Assembly (NCBI RefSeq): GCF_037126465.1
Contig: NC_088210.1
Span: 10,748,011 to 10,812,010, forward strand
Source of the DNA: Ornithodoros turicata
Lineage: Eukaryota; Arthropoda; Arachnida; Ixodida; Argasidae
Reading direction: 5' to 3'
Length of the DNA: 64,000 nt
Below are positions 54,928 through 64,000 of the stretch, in pieces. Each line of letters opens with the position of its first letter. The stretch's first letter is position 1. A model generated the notes under the pieces. It saw nothing but the letters and a program-made list of their open reading frames with translations, was not told where the DNA came from and did not search any database. The position numbers and the translations under genes were made by a program.

Positions 54928-55015
54928 TAGCATCAATGCAGGTGCGCTGCATTTGGGTGTATAACACCAACTGGGTGCTTCCTTTTGATGGCACCTTATA
55001 GCACCCGCATCATTT

Positions 55016-55540
55016 GACCGGCGGCGTGACCGAACGGGTTAAGGCGTCCCGCTCGTTGGTACACTCTTAAAAATGAACTTCACCACATAGCACGCTCCTA
55101 GCCAACCACCATCCCGAATGACAACGTCCGCGCCCCTGATTTGTTGAAAACGGGAGGAGGAGCCTATTTTGTGGTATGGTATGCACGGCACAAAATAGGC
55201 TTCTCCTCCCGTTTTCAACAAATCAGGGGCGAGGACGTTGTCATTCGGGATGGTGGTTGGCTAGGAGCGTGCTATGTGGTGAAGTTCATTTTTAAGAGTG
55301 TAGTAGCCAAGGTCGTGCTGGGTTCGAATCCTACCACCGGCTGTGCTGTCTCAGGTTTTCCCTGGGTTTTCCCAAGACTTTTCCAGACGAAGGTCGGCAC
55401 AGTTCCCCTTGAAGTCGACCCAGGACGCATACTAACACCTCTGTCCCCCACTCTTTCCTGCTGTCCTCTCTCCATCTGTCCACATCTGTACGCCGCTCAC
55501 AGCCACAGTTGCTTCGCGGCGCTAACACAGAATAAAAAAA
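55016..55540 (+). mobile_element. SINE family 1, split by a MITE
   Basis: The tRNA-like head starts at about 55016 (A box 'gtgaccgaacgggttaagg'), is interrupted at 55062-55300 by a MITE-A copy, and resumes at 55303 with 'gccaaggtcgtgctggg' and the B box ggttcgaatcc. The rest of the body and A-rich tail (to 55540) are complete. Removing the MITE and one TA gives an uninterrupted, leucine- or serine-tRNA-like head with a long variable arm. Confidence 0.85.
55062..55300. mobile_element. MITE family A inserted in a SINE
   Basis: CACTCTTAAAAATGAAC to 'catttttaagagtg' with TA on both sides (55060-55061, 55301-55302). GAGCC subtype. The insertion site within the SINE proves a TA target duplication for this family. 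Confidence 0.93.
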
Positions 55541-55640
55541 GCAGGATCGTTCGCTGACAGCCAACGACCCATGAATGCAGAGCGACAGGTCCTATTTTTT
55601 TTTCTCTCGGCATAATCCTCTTACATATCGCCTCCCTCAC

Positions 55641-55656
55641 CCCCCCCCCCCCCCCC
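55641..55656. repeat. poly-C run
   Basis: About 16 C in a row. Confidence 0.9.
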
Positions 55657-55769
55657 ATGACAAGCATGCACGCATGCATGTGAACGAACCACCAATTAGC
55701 TGCGTCCTTTTCCTTGCTGCGTTGTGCTCTTTAGTAAATCTAAATATGCCTCCGAACCTCGAGAACAAA

Positions 55770-55956
55770 TAGAGCAGAGGCGGGCTTGGACCGGGCCTGA
55801 GCGTGGAAACAGTCGGGTACGGGCTGGGCCTGGGCCGGTGGAGTCGGGCTCGGGCTGGAAATATATAGAAGACGTCGGGCCCGGGCCGGGCACGGGCCGT
55901 GGCAGCCGGGCCTGGGCCGGGCATGGGCCTGAAAATTAGGCCCGTGCAGTGCTCTA
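55770..55956. mobile_element. GC-rich hAT-like element with GGGCC repeats
   Basis: The right end 'cccgtgcagtgctcta' (inverse TAGAGCACTGCACGGG) and left TAGAGCAGAGGCGGGC are partial inverted repeats. 'gggcctgggccgggc' units fill it. The end type fits hAT elements; no target duplication remains. Confidence 0.55.
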
Positions 55957-55959
55957 ACA

Positions 55960-57039
55960 GTTATGCGTCCGACGAATATATTCACGAATCTGTGTTGAGT
56001 GATCTAACGCAGAAGGCTCATCATAAGCAGCCTCAATCACTCGTTTGTAGGGTTTCCGGTCTTTGGTATGTACCGAAAAGCACCGATAAACGTACGCCCG
56101 TAAAATTTTTACAAGTTCGGTGGAAATAAATATCCACCGATTGTCGTCGAAATGTCGACTTCAAATGTCTCGATCTCATTTCCTGTCCCTTCGCTCTGAA
56201 ATGGTTGGCAGCGGACAGTGGACATGAGGTCGTTCTTGAAAGAACATATATTTCGCCTTTATTTCGCCTTTATATTTCTCACGGGGGTGTTAATGTTGCC
56301 GATCGTCAGGATTCAGGCAAGTTACGAATAGATCTGCATAATGAGAATAGGTCTGTTCGGTCAGGAAGTGCCCTAGCTCCTATGCTAATTTCTTACAGTG
56401 AAAAGAGCGGTGTGCAATGTCGCCTGCATCGCTAACATGTATCTCACAAACTGATCAACCCCTGATTGTAATGAAAACAACACACACACACAAAAAGGAA
56501 ATGACAAGAACACAAGGACATCAAGTGCTGGTGTATGCATGGGAAACTTCCGTCACGATCCTCGCAGGTTTCCACCGGGTGTGTTCACGTTTCAAAATAT
56601 TGCCACCGAAAGACACCGATTCCTGGTGAGCGAAACAGCCACCGGTTTCTCCTACCGAATCTCTGAAAAATTAAGCACCGAAAATGGGGAGCCCAACTCG
56701 TTTGCAGTAAGTCCATCAGATTCTGCCATCGCAAATTAAGCAGCTTGCGCGATATCGAATTTCATCGCCGGGGTAACGCAAACAAATATTACTCTATGAC
56801 ATTTTTATATTAACTCCCGCATAGTGGCAGCTATCAAGGTTTTATTAGCGTATATAAGCATAAATTATCCACCGTCTGAGGCTTGTTGCATAATTTTAAT
56901 CCTTGGTGCACCAACGATGCATTGGATGTTACATAAAGCGAAGTGTCGTGCGTAGTAATTAATCAAATGCCAATGGAAGCAATTATGCAAAGGCGAGGTC
57001 ATTTCTATGCAACGTGCCATGTGGTTACATGAAGCACTA
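55960..57039. other. stretch with ACCG-rich motifs, no clear element
   Basis: 'ccaccga' and 'caccgat' motifs recur at 56040-56140 and 56560-56690 and could be the two subterminal regions of one decayed hAT element, but its ends were not found. Open frames have no domain. Confidence 0.3.
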
Positions 57040-57115
57040 CACGCTAAAAACAGAACTTCACCGCATAGCACGCTGTCCGCCGACCATTGCCACGAATTCG
57101 AACCAATTGTGTTTT
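57040..57115. mobile_element. MITE B left-arm fragment
   Basis: 'cacgctaaaaacagaac' and 'accgcatagcacgctg' match the first 70 bp of family B; the rest is lost. Confidence 0.6.
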
Positions 57116-57189
57116 TAAACTACAGAAACAGAGGGGAGGGGGTAATGTCGAAATAGACTTGCCGTTGAATAGGACACGCGAGTGGTCAT

Positions 57190-58070
57190 CAGAGGTGGGG
57201 AGTAATGCATTACAAAGTAATGCATTACCGGTAATGCATTACTTTTGAGTAGTGGTAATGAACTACATTTTGCCAGCAAGTAATGAGTAATGGTAATGCA
57301 TTACATTTCGACTGAGTAATACAGGGTGGCATTACTCATTGCTTTTGTCGAATGTTCATTGCGCCACTTGAAGATTGGAACATCCAGGTTTTCTTCAACC
57401 CGCCTTTAACAATGAGCACAGGGCAACGAGGAAAGAGAAAGGCGCAGCCTGGGGAATTCTGCAAGGGTTCAACAGTCGGCGGTGTGTGTCACAAGTGTTT
57501 ACATGATGATATATATCACCGATTTTCTCCTGTGTGCATTTGGAGTAAAGGATAATCAGTGAAATAGAAACATAGCCTCTATGAAGGTAACACGTAACAA
57601 TTGCTGTAGTGATTCACTGTTTTGGTATGGTACCGTGTTAGTTTCTCTTGTGCTGTCAAAGGTAGCTTTTCTGCCAGGACAGAACTATAGGCTGGGCTCC
57701 ATCCGCAGGCTCCATAATGCTAGAAAAGGCATCTGCAATAATTCTTATCTATAGTTTTTGCCTATCAGACTCGCTTCTGCGGGGATTTAGTGGCACCAAT
57801 TTGGGGATACGCAGATGGCTATTGCATATGACAAAAAAAGCAAGGAAAAAAACTTATGCATAGCATCTTTGAGGCTTATGCCCTAAGACGTAAATGTAAT
57901 GCCAGAGTGATGCCCTTACTTCGTTAAAGTAATGACATTAATAATGCATTACTAATATCAAAAAGTAATGAGTAATGTAATGCACAAGTAATGAGTAATG
58001 TAATGCACAAGTAATAAGTAATGGTAATGCGGTAATGCATTACAAAGTGAAAGTAATTTCCCCACCTCTG
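57190..58070. mobile_element. non-autonomous hAT element with perfect 8-bp target duplication
   Basis: The ends CAGAGGTGGGGAGTAATG and 'tttccccacctctg' are inverted. The duplication gtggtcat is perfect (57182-57189 and 58071-58078). 'gtaatgcattac' is repeated in both subterminal regions (57195-57310, 57940-58040). 881 bp; the inner part shows no domain. Confidence 0.93.
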
Positions 58071-58513
58071 GTGGTCATTCTCAGGAAGATAGTCGTGACT
58101 TTGCCCGTGACCTTGAGCGTGACCGGGTACGGCAAGCACTTCCACTACCACCATCTGTTTTAAGAGCATTCGCTGCCTGATCGACCTATAGGGGGCGACA
58201 CAGTCATCTTTCTAGTGTGGATAACACGCCGGCCGATGTTGCGAGTTGATGGTTCTTTTCCGAAATTCCATTGTATAGTATTCACCGGAAGATCACTTGT
58301 GTCGCGATGGTACGATACTCTTCGGTTCCCGAATGCTCCACCTACTGCACTGAACGCGGAATAGACGTGTAAAAGCAGACGACACGAGCGAAGCTATCCA
58401 CAATACGGTATAGTTCATCGTTTCTCCGCAGCGCGCCGACACCGTTCGATCTCGGAGCGAATGGGAGACCCTTGTTAATGTGTGTGTTCCTTATCGTCCC
58501 TAGTGTAGTGTTA

Positions 58514-59017
58514 TACCCTAGTCAGACAGCATTTCAAATGCCAATTGCGAGAAATTGCCTTCGGCCTCTCAAATGACCTTTGGTCGGGGGCGCCTGCCAG
58601 ACAGGCGGGAAAGGACTGCTCCTCAAATGACTGCCCTCACCGGCTCCCTTTTTCGGTTTCGTTTTCCCTGTCTGCTGTGGAAATTTGAAGTTGGTCTTGG
58701 CGCCACAAATCAAGATGCAGAAGCCATATGCACTTCTCTCAATAGGATCTAAATACGTTTACACAGTTTCACTCCATTATCCGCATTTTATAGGTTTTCC
58801 TACATTCAGCTGCGAAGGTAGCGAGGGTACAATGGCACAACACTGTTGTCGAGATTGCTCCTTTCTGCTCCTCAAATGTCGTTGGGGGCCTCCTTTCGCG
58901 TTGATGGTCATTTCTTAGAAAGGTCCTTTCAGCTGCCGTCTGACACGGCTGTTAGAGGTAATTTTTTGCAAATGAAAATTCCCCGAAGTCCTTCGAGCAT
59001 GCCGTCTGACTGGGGTA
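58514..59017. mobile_element. Harbinger-like MITE (TTA duplication)
   Basis: The ends TACCCTAGTCAGACAGCAT and 'atgccgtctgactggggta' are inverted. TTA lies on both sides (58511-58513, 59018-59020); a 3-bp TTA duplication is typical of PIF/Harbinger. 'ctcaaatg' motifs recur inside. No transposase. Confidence 0.7.
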
Positions 59018-59416
59018 TTATTCTTTATCGACATAAATGGCGTTTTGTCGCGATGCCAATTTCTTGGGAATGTTTCTCCAACCCAGATTAACCTCCCGCG
59101 AGTTTACGAATTCTCCATTAAAAGAACAAACAAACAAAACTGTTTGACGCCACGTGCCCCTAACGGAAGGTCTCGAGCTAGCGTAATTAGGTGCGGGGAG
59201 TTGTGAGCACAAGTCTCTGCATTGCTTGTCCTTCGTGTTCGTTTTTCTTGATCTTCCTGAATAAACGCAGCGTGCGCGAAGTGCCAGTTATACAGAACAC
59301 GGCCTTACCAAGTCAGATATCTGCACACATTTCCCAAGAGCGCGTGTTTACGTTCGGCGCTCGGAAAAGACTCTGGGCGAGAATGAAAGAGAAGTAAAAG
59401 CTTACGAGAAGGGGGA

Positions 59417-59629
59417 TTACTGGCGCAGGTAACGTTTATACCGCATGAGAGCCTCAACTACGCAGTTGGTCCACTCAAAAGGTTCCCAACGGCGCCGTTT
59501 GCCAGGCTTTGTTAGAGTCGGATCACCGATAGAAAAGGCTTGTTGTATTGTTGTGGATATCTGTAATGCCTCTGCAGAAAGAGTTTTAGTTAAAAAAAAA
59601 AAAAAGAAGAAACTTGTACCAGGTAACAA
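59417..59629 (-). other. unassigned open frame
   Basis: The 70-codon frame has a poly-Phe artefact from an A-run, then GDPTLTKPGKRRRWEPFEW and MRYKRYLRQ. A basic, Trp-containing stretch of this type occurs between endonuclease and reverse transcriptase in LINE proteins, but the match is too short to call. Confidence 0.2.
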
Positions 59630-59840
59630 TTAGACCCTTGTGTTGTCTGGTGTTGTTTTTGTATCTTTTTTTGCTGTAATCGGAGGTGGAGGTGCAATGT
59701 TGCGGTAAAGTCTGTGGAACGGAGAGTAAAACTTTAGGTAACAAAAGTCAGAGAATCAGGACCTTGTTTCCACTGCATTCATGGACTGGTAGCTGGAAGC
59801 GAATTGGTGTCTATAGCTTGAGTGATACACTGTTACACTG

Positions 59841-59890
59841 ATCAATGCTGTTGCGCTGCATTGCATGCAATGCAGCGCTTCAGCATTGAT
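59841..59890. repeat. 50-bp perfect-centred palindrome
   Basis: Two 25-bp arms without spacer match at 23 positions (atcaatgctg...tgca / tgca...cagcattgat). Confidence 0.9.
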
Positions 59891-60124
59891 ATCACGTGAC
59901 ACGATTAGAGTACCTGTATCAGTAGCGTAATGTCCAAGAGCGGACTTGGCTACGTTCAGGTCAGGAATATGAGATACAGTGAATTCATTATGAAATGTTA
60001 AACTTAGTATTCCGTTTGCCTTACAATCCAAGATCGCTCTTAAGAGGGAATTCATTTATTTTGAGTTGGTGTTAGGCGATTGTATAGTGACAAATTCCAT
60101 TGGGACAGCAATTTTTGTCTCGTG

Positions 60125-60538
60125 CACTCTAAATCTTTTCACACCTTTAAAGGTGTAATAGCGTGCGTGGCGCACGCCTTTTTAGGTGTAATTTTGGTAA
60201 CATCACAATGGAGCTAGGTTTCACATAAATTTTCTTTACTCGAGTGTTGTCTGGCCCCCAAAAATTCAGTCTTGCAACATCTCAACATTGTTCAACAGTA
60301 TTGTAGACACTTGGGCGTGCTCGATTATCGATAGCGATGCATATATGCATTAGCTCGTACCTACGATATGCAAGACATAATGAAAGCAAGATTTGCACTG
60401 ACACTTGATCTTTAGTGATGCTTTACGAATTTTGTAAAATATCATCGTGGAGATGCAATGTTTCTTTATATAAATGTTACGCAACCAGATTGAATGTGCA
60501 TAGCGCACACCCTAAAAGGTGTGAAAAAGTTTAGAGTG
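60125..60538. mobile_element. MITE family D
   Basis: The ends CACTCTAAATCTTTTCACACC and 'ggtgtgaaaaagtttagagtg' are inverted. Just inside are 'ggcgcacgccttttt' (left) and 'agcgcacaccctaaaagg' (right). TG lies on both sides. The terminus CACTCTAA and a GCACGCC core ally it with families A-C. Confidence 0.75.
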
Positions 60539-60846
60539 TGCTGTGTGGGGTTTAAGTGCATGCTCCCGGCACGGTCGTACGGGTACAGTGAACTAGAAGA
60601 GGACAGTGAAACGACCGAGCTCTCCGCGTGACTACCCCAGCGTCGACAGCCAACGGCGACGCTGCCATCGACGCCTATGGAGTCGCCATAGAACTAGTAA
60701 GCAGGAGAGGCAGAATAAAACTGCAATTATTATTGCAATTAGAATTAATTACAGTTGTAATCAAATTTTCTCGACAGAACAGAAGAGAACAGAAATATGA
60801 ATTCGTAAAATTGTTGTGATGCAGACGTTGACGGACGTTGGCAATT

Positions 60847-61063
60847 GGCGACTTTAGAAAATCCCAGAGAACTTATAGCGCCGCTTTGAACTATGGGAAC
60901 TTGCTGATAAGAGAGGAGGAGAAGGTTTCCAAACTGTTTCGGTTCCTTCTCTCTCGGCCGATGAGTCAAGGTCAGCGAAAACGAAACGCGAAGGACAGTT
61001 CAGTCCAGTAATCTCCCAGTATGCAACGCGAGCGCAAGGAGCACTGGGATTTTCTGAAATCGT
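60847..61063. mobile_element. MITE family E, copy 2
   Basis: Inverse of 12826-13062 over nearly the entire length; ends 'cgactttagaaaatccc' and 'gggattttctgaaatcg'. Confidence 0.7.
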
Positions 61064-61370
61064 CTATTGTTGGTACGCTTTGCAAAGCATGCCCGCGCAC
61101 TGTAGGCTCTTCAACGTAGTTTTTTCTTTCTTTTTCATTCACTCACTCACTCTACGTAGTTTAGTGTAGTACGGCTTTGCTTGTTCAATCGAACGTTAGC
61201 ACTCGTTCAAGGTTCACAGCGCGTCGCTCGCGTGCTTTTTCTCGGGTTGGCTTTGGTCACGTGGAGTTCGGCAACCTGTTTCGGAATCGCTCTAAAGCAT
61301 TTGAAGTACACATAGCAGGATACGCTATGTTTCCAATGTTCAAGGGACGCTTGACAGACTGCACGACACA

Positions 61371-61373
<3 letters not shown>

Positions 61374-61419
<46 letters not shown>
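61374..61419. repeat. (GA)n microsatellite
   Basis: About 20 GA units with few interruptions. Confidence 0.95.
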
Positions 61420-61422
<3 letters not shown>

Positions 61423-61549
61423 CTCGAACATCACCAGCCTCGCTTATCCTGGACATGCGTCTTCCCTGTTGTGTTCTGCTCCCTTTGCCCCCAATAAATC
61501 GCTGGTTTCGCTCCTTGGAGCAAATGTAATGCGCAATGGAATGCCGGAA

Positions 61550-61665
61550 GAAGGAGGATAAGGAGGAGAAAAAGAAGAAGGAGAAGAATAAAAAGAAGAA
61601 AAAGACAAAGATGAAGAAGAAGAAAGGGAAAGGGAGAGAGAGGGAATGAGAAGGATAAGGAAGAA
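61550..61665. repeat. (GAA)n-rich purine tract
   Basis: Over 110 bases of almost pure purine, mainly GAA/AAG/GGA units. Confidence 0.9.
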
Positions 61666-61669
61666 GAAA

Positions 61670-62730
61670 CTATCGTCTTGTCAACTGGCTAGCCGTAGCA
61701 AAGTTTGAGACGTAAAGCACACCAAATGTGCGCAGGAGTGCACCGGCATGTGCTTTCAGAGGATTGAGTTAGGCGTGCTCGTCTGGCTGTTGACTATGTT
61801 GTTACATGTATGATAGCTTAACTTACACGAGAACTTCCCAACTTTTTCGAATACGGCTGCGGTGTATTACGAGGTATTGGAAGTGGACGGCCTGCAGCCT
61901 CAGCTGTACGCGAGTGCAGCGCTGCTCCCTTGTAAATCCGCCGTAGGGTTACTGCAAAAGATATTGGCAATGTCAACGTTAAGCAGAACGAAAACAGTTG
62001 AAGGCACCGTAAAACAGCAAAGGTGCAACCTCAAAAGATTTATCTGTTCGGTAGCCTAAGCCCTCAGTACTTCTACGTCACAATTTTCCTCCCAATTGCA
62101 CTCATACCTTCTCAGAAAATTAAGATTGAAAACGATAACAAGATGGAATGCAAGCGAGCTGGTGGCACATATCCATAACGAAAACGTAGACTAGGAAAAA
62201 AAAAAAAGACTACAAAGACAACGAAAGACAGAAGAAGCACACAAATACAAGTGTTGTGTTTGTGTGCTTCCGTTCTTGTTTATTTTCCCCCAGTCCCGGT
62301 TTTTCGTTATGGATAAGATTGAAAATTACGGGCAACAATGTGCCGAAGTTGTCACCAACTGCGTCTTGCTCGTCATGTACGGCGGAAAACCACATGGCAT
62401 GCGGACAACACTGGGTCTAAGACGAAAGAAGTTGGTTACGGGCCGGCTACGTAGCCATGAGGTACCAGCAAGTCGGTCGGGAACATAGATCAATGTTGCT
62501 TGACGAATTGGAGATTATCTGCCAGCAGACATCGCCCCGAGCCGTTTTACCACAATTTTGCTAGCGTATTAAAAACACCGAGCGTTCTTTGTCACATTTG
62601 TAACTTGTTGCCAACACTGTTCACAAGCAACGAGCCGTTTTACTACGCTGTCAACATAAACTGCTGCCTTCTGCTACGGTATCTTTAAACAGGAAGACAC
62701 GTGACATGCGTAGAAGCGTAGCCGTAGCAC
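61670..62730. other. stretch with one small hairpin, otherwise unrecognised
   Basis: An inverted repeat aagcacacaaatacaa / ttgtgtttgtgtgctt lies at about 62235-62270. No domain in the open frames. Confidence 0.35.
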
Positions 62731-62733
62731 AGA

Positions 62734-63050
62734 ATGGGGATGAAAGCTTTTGCGACCGCAGCTTTGCAAAGGTGCGCGACCATTTTTGTTTCCATGTGCG
62801 GCGATAAGAATGCCGTGAGTGAAGTTATTTACCCGGACGTGTTTACTGAGGGGCTGCTGCCTCACCTGCGAGGAGACAATGCAAACTTCATTTGCATCCA
62901 AGATGAAGTTCCGTGCCCCACCGGCACATGGAGGATCAATATTATCTGCATCAACGCCTGCTCTGACTCGACATTGGATTGACCTCTCAATAGACGAGAA
63001 CATGGAAGCGCGGCGTTTGGAACGAATGGGATTATCGTATCAGTACCTGT
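62734..63050 (+). pseudogene. Tc1/mariner-like transposase fragment
   Basis: The frame from 62734 gives VFTEGLLPHLRGDNANFICIQDEVPC, with the layout of the second catalytic block (LLPHL...FxQDxAPCH) of DDE/D transposases, and later TLDWP. In the next frame follows DLSIDENMEARRLE, similar to the third block (SPDLxPIENxW). This order, D...PC then DWP...D...EN, is the family's signature, but the residues are degenerate (P for H, RREH for the SPDL region) and a frameshift intervenes. No inverted-repeat ends were found nearby. Confidence 0.42.
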
Positions 63051-63196
63051 CTCGTGGCAAAACGCGCACAAACAGAATGAACATTTGTAGCTTAGTCATA
63101 CGATCTTAAAGACAATGGCTTGTACGTATTTTGACTATGTCAATCACACTTTAGTTTCTATATAAAATGTTGATAATGCCTATTTCTTTCGTAGTA

Positions 63197-63390
63197 CACT
63201 AAAAAAAAAACAGGACTTCATCGCATAGCACGCTCTGCACGCACTATTGACACTGGAGATAGTGTTATCGCTTCTGATTCGGAAAGGGGGCGTACGGACA
63301 TCTCTCTTCGAATCACAAGCAGTAACCCTATCATTCTGCGCAATGGTTGGCGCACAGCGCGCTGTGTGGTGATGTTCTTTTTTTAGAGTT
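63197..63390. mobile_element. MITE family B, shortened copy
   Basis: 'cactaaaaaaaaaacaggac' to 'gttctttttttagag', with 'ccgcatagcacgctctgca'-type left arm and 'ttggcgcacagcgcgctg' right arm. The middle is shortened: after 'gggggcgtacgg' the second core is lost. Confidence 0.75.
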
Positions 63391-63462
63391 TTACCCTGTG
63401 TAAACCACCAAAACTTTCGTCGGAGACTCATTTATAAAGAAATTTGAAAATACTAACACGCA

Positions 63463-63530
63463 CACTCTAAAAATTGTAAAAAAAACAAAACAAAAAGGTG
63501 GAGTCATTGTATCGGAATTCGGTCATCACC
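63463..63530. mobile_element. MITE left-end fragment
   Basis: 'cactctaaaaattg' and 'aaaggtggagtcattg' resemble the family-C left end (CACTCTTAGA...GGGTGGAGCAG). No right end. Confidence 0.35.
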
Positions 63531-63539
63531 CTTCTATCT

Positions 63540-63826
63540 TGTTTCACAATGAGTGTGTGACCGTCTCTGGTGCGCCCCCCTGAACGTCATTCAGGTGCTC
63601 TTATTTGCCCTGTAAATACTCTGCACCTGTGTATATATTCATACTCATTATGTACTGCATTCCATACTGTACATAATCGCAGACATCTAGGGTGGTGGAC
63701 TTAGGGAGCACTGTGTTTGTGTATATATGTAAGTAAGTAAGTATGTGTGTATGTATGTAAGGTGTATGTCAACTACGGTGTGAAGTAGCAGTTCTTATTC
63801 CGTTCCTCAGTTTAATAAATTTTCCT
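63540..63826 (+). mobile_element. LINE 3'-UTR-like sequence
   Basis: T-rich text with 'ctgtaaatactctgcacc', TGTA repeats (63718-63765) and a terminal aataaatttt resembles a non-LTR 3' UTR. No coding part, so tentative. Confidence 0.3.
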
Positions 63827-63831
63827 TTAAC

Positions 63832-64000
63832 AAAAAACGGGACTTCACCGCACAGCACGCTCTGCGCGAATCATTGCCACGAATGATAGTGTTATCGCTT
63901 CTGATTCGAGGAGAGAGAAAGGCGTAAGCCATTTTTTTGTCAATTGTCATATATCCAAATTGCCACAAAAAGGCGTACGCCTCCTTCTCTCTTCATATCA
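63832..64000. mobile_element. MITE family B copy, cut by window end
   Basis: 'aaaaaacgggacttcaccgc' left arm, 'gaaaggcgtaagcca', loop 'catatatccaaattg', and start of right arm 'aaaaaggcgtacgcctcc'. It continues past the window. Confidence 0.8.

Noticed and set aside
59756..60055. LINE endonuclease fragment (minus strand, IVSRDINAEA resembling the GDFNA motif)
   Set aside because: Only one weak motif matches, and a palindrome occupies the middle of the frame.

Overview
The window looks like nuclear DNA of an arthropod, most likely a chelicerate and plausibly a hard tick. The basis is the repeat content: tRNA-derived SINEs with internal A and B boxes, several lineages of non-LTR retrotransposon (LINE) 3' ends, dense palindromic MITEs, hAT-type elements with 8-bp target duplications, and long CA/GA/TA microsatellites. 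The assignment to ticks is an inference from general repeat style, not from a species-specific gene. I found no convincing host protein-coding gene and no functional tRNA or rRNA gene. The long open frames are accidental or belong to decayed mobile elements. There is no operon logic here; the 'genes' are transposon relics and the layout is a record of insertions.

Layout: 1-10 kb holds a 5'-truncated SINE (1008-1198), LINE 3' tails, a hAT MITE with a perfect 8-bp duplication (2365-2617), a chimeric MITE (3112-3647), a complete SINE with a 13-bp duplication (5013-5286), a palindrome at 7376-7506 and a LINE tail near 8.4 kb. 10-20 kb holds a second SINE family, a LINE ORF1 relic (11041-11480), a TA-duplicating MITE (15667-16161), and the first of two copies of an unclassified 400-bp repeat. 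20-32 kb holds a 1-kb hAT derivative with a BED-finger relic (21254-22298), a 431-bp hAT MITE, a frameshifted LINE ORF2 end with RNase H (26229-27371), and a SINE-like element whose tRNA-like domain sits on a stem (30297-30619). 32-45 kb holds further MITEs, a Penelope-like region interrupted by a hAT element (36297-37110), a 444-bp LINE insertion with a 16-bp duplication (37293-37736), and a TATA box followed by a hammerhead-ribozyme-like fold (43958-44041). 45-64 kb holds a decayed minus-strand LINE, a 14-bp minisatellite, three MITE-A copies in 1.3 kb, a 2-kb nested palindrome (51490-53650), a SINE split by a MITE (55016-55540), a hAT element (57190-58070), a Harbinger-like MITE, and a Tc1/mariner-like transposase relic (62734-63050).

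The most unusual structures are the 2-kb palindrome formed by two inverted hAT copies, one in each arm of a single palindromic MITE; the recurrent tRNA-like domain held on an inverted-repeat stem; the hammerhead-like motif behind a TATA box; and a MITE superfamily whose otherwise different members share ends (CACTCT) and an internal GGCGTACGCC core. All boundaries and similarities were read by eye, so edges may be off by several bases and relics with low similarity are uncertain.
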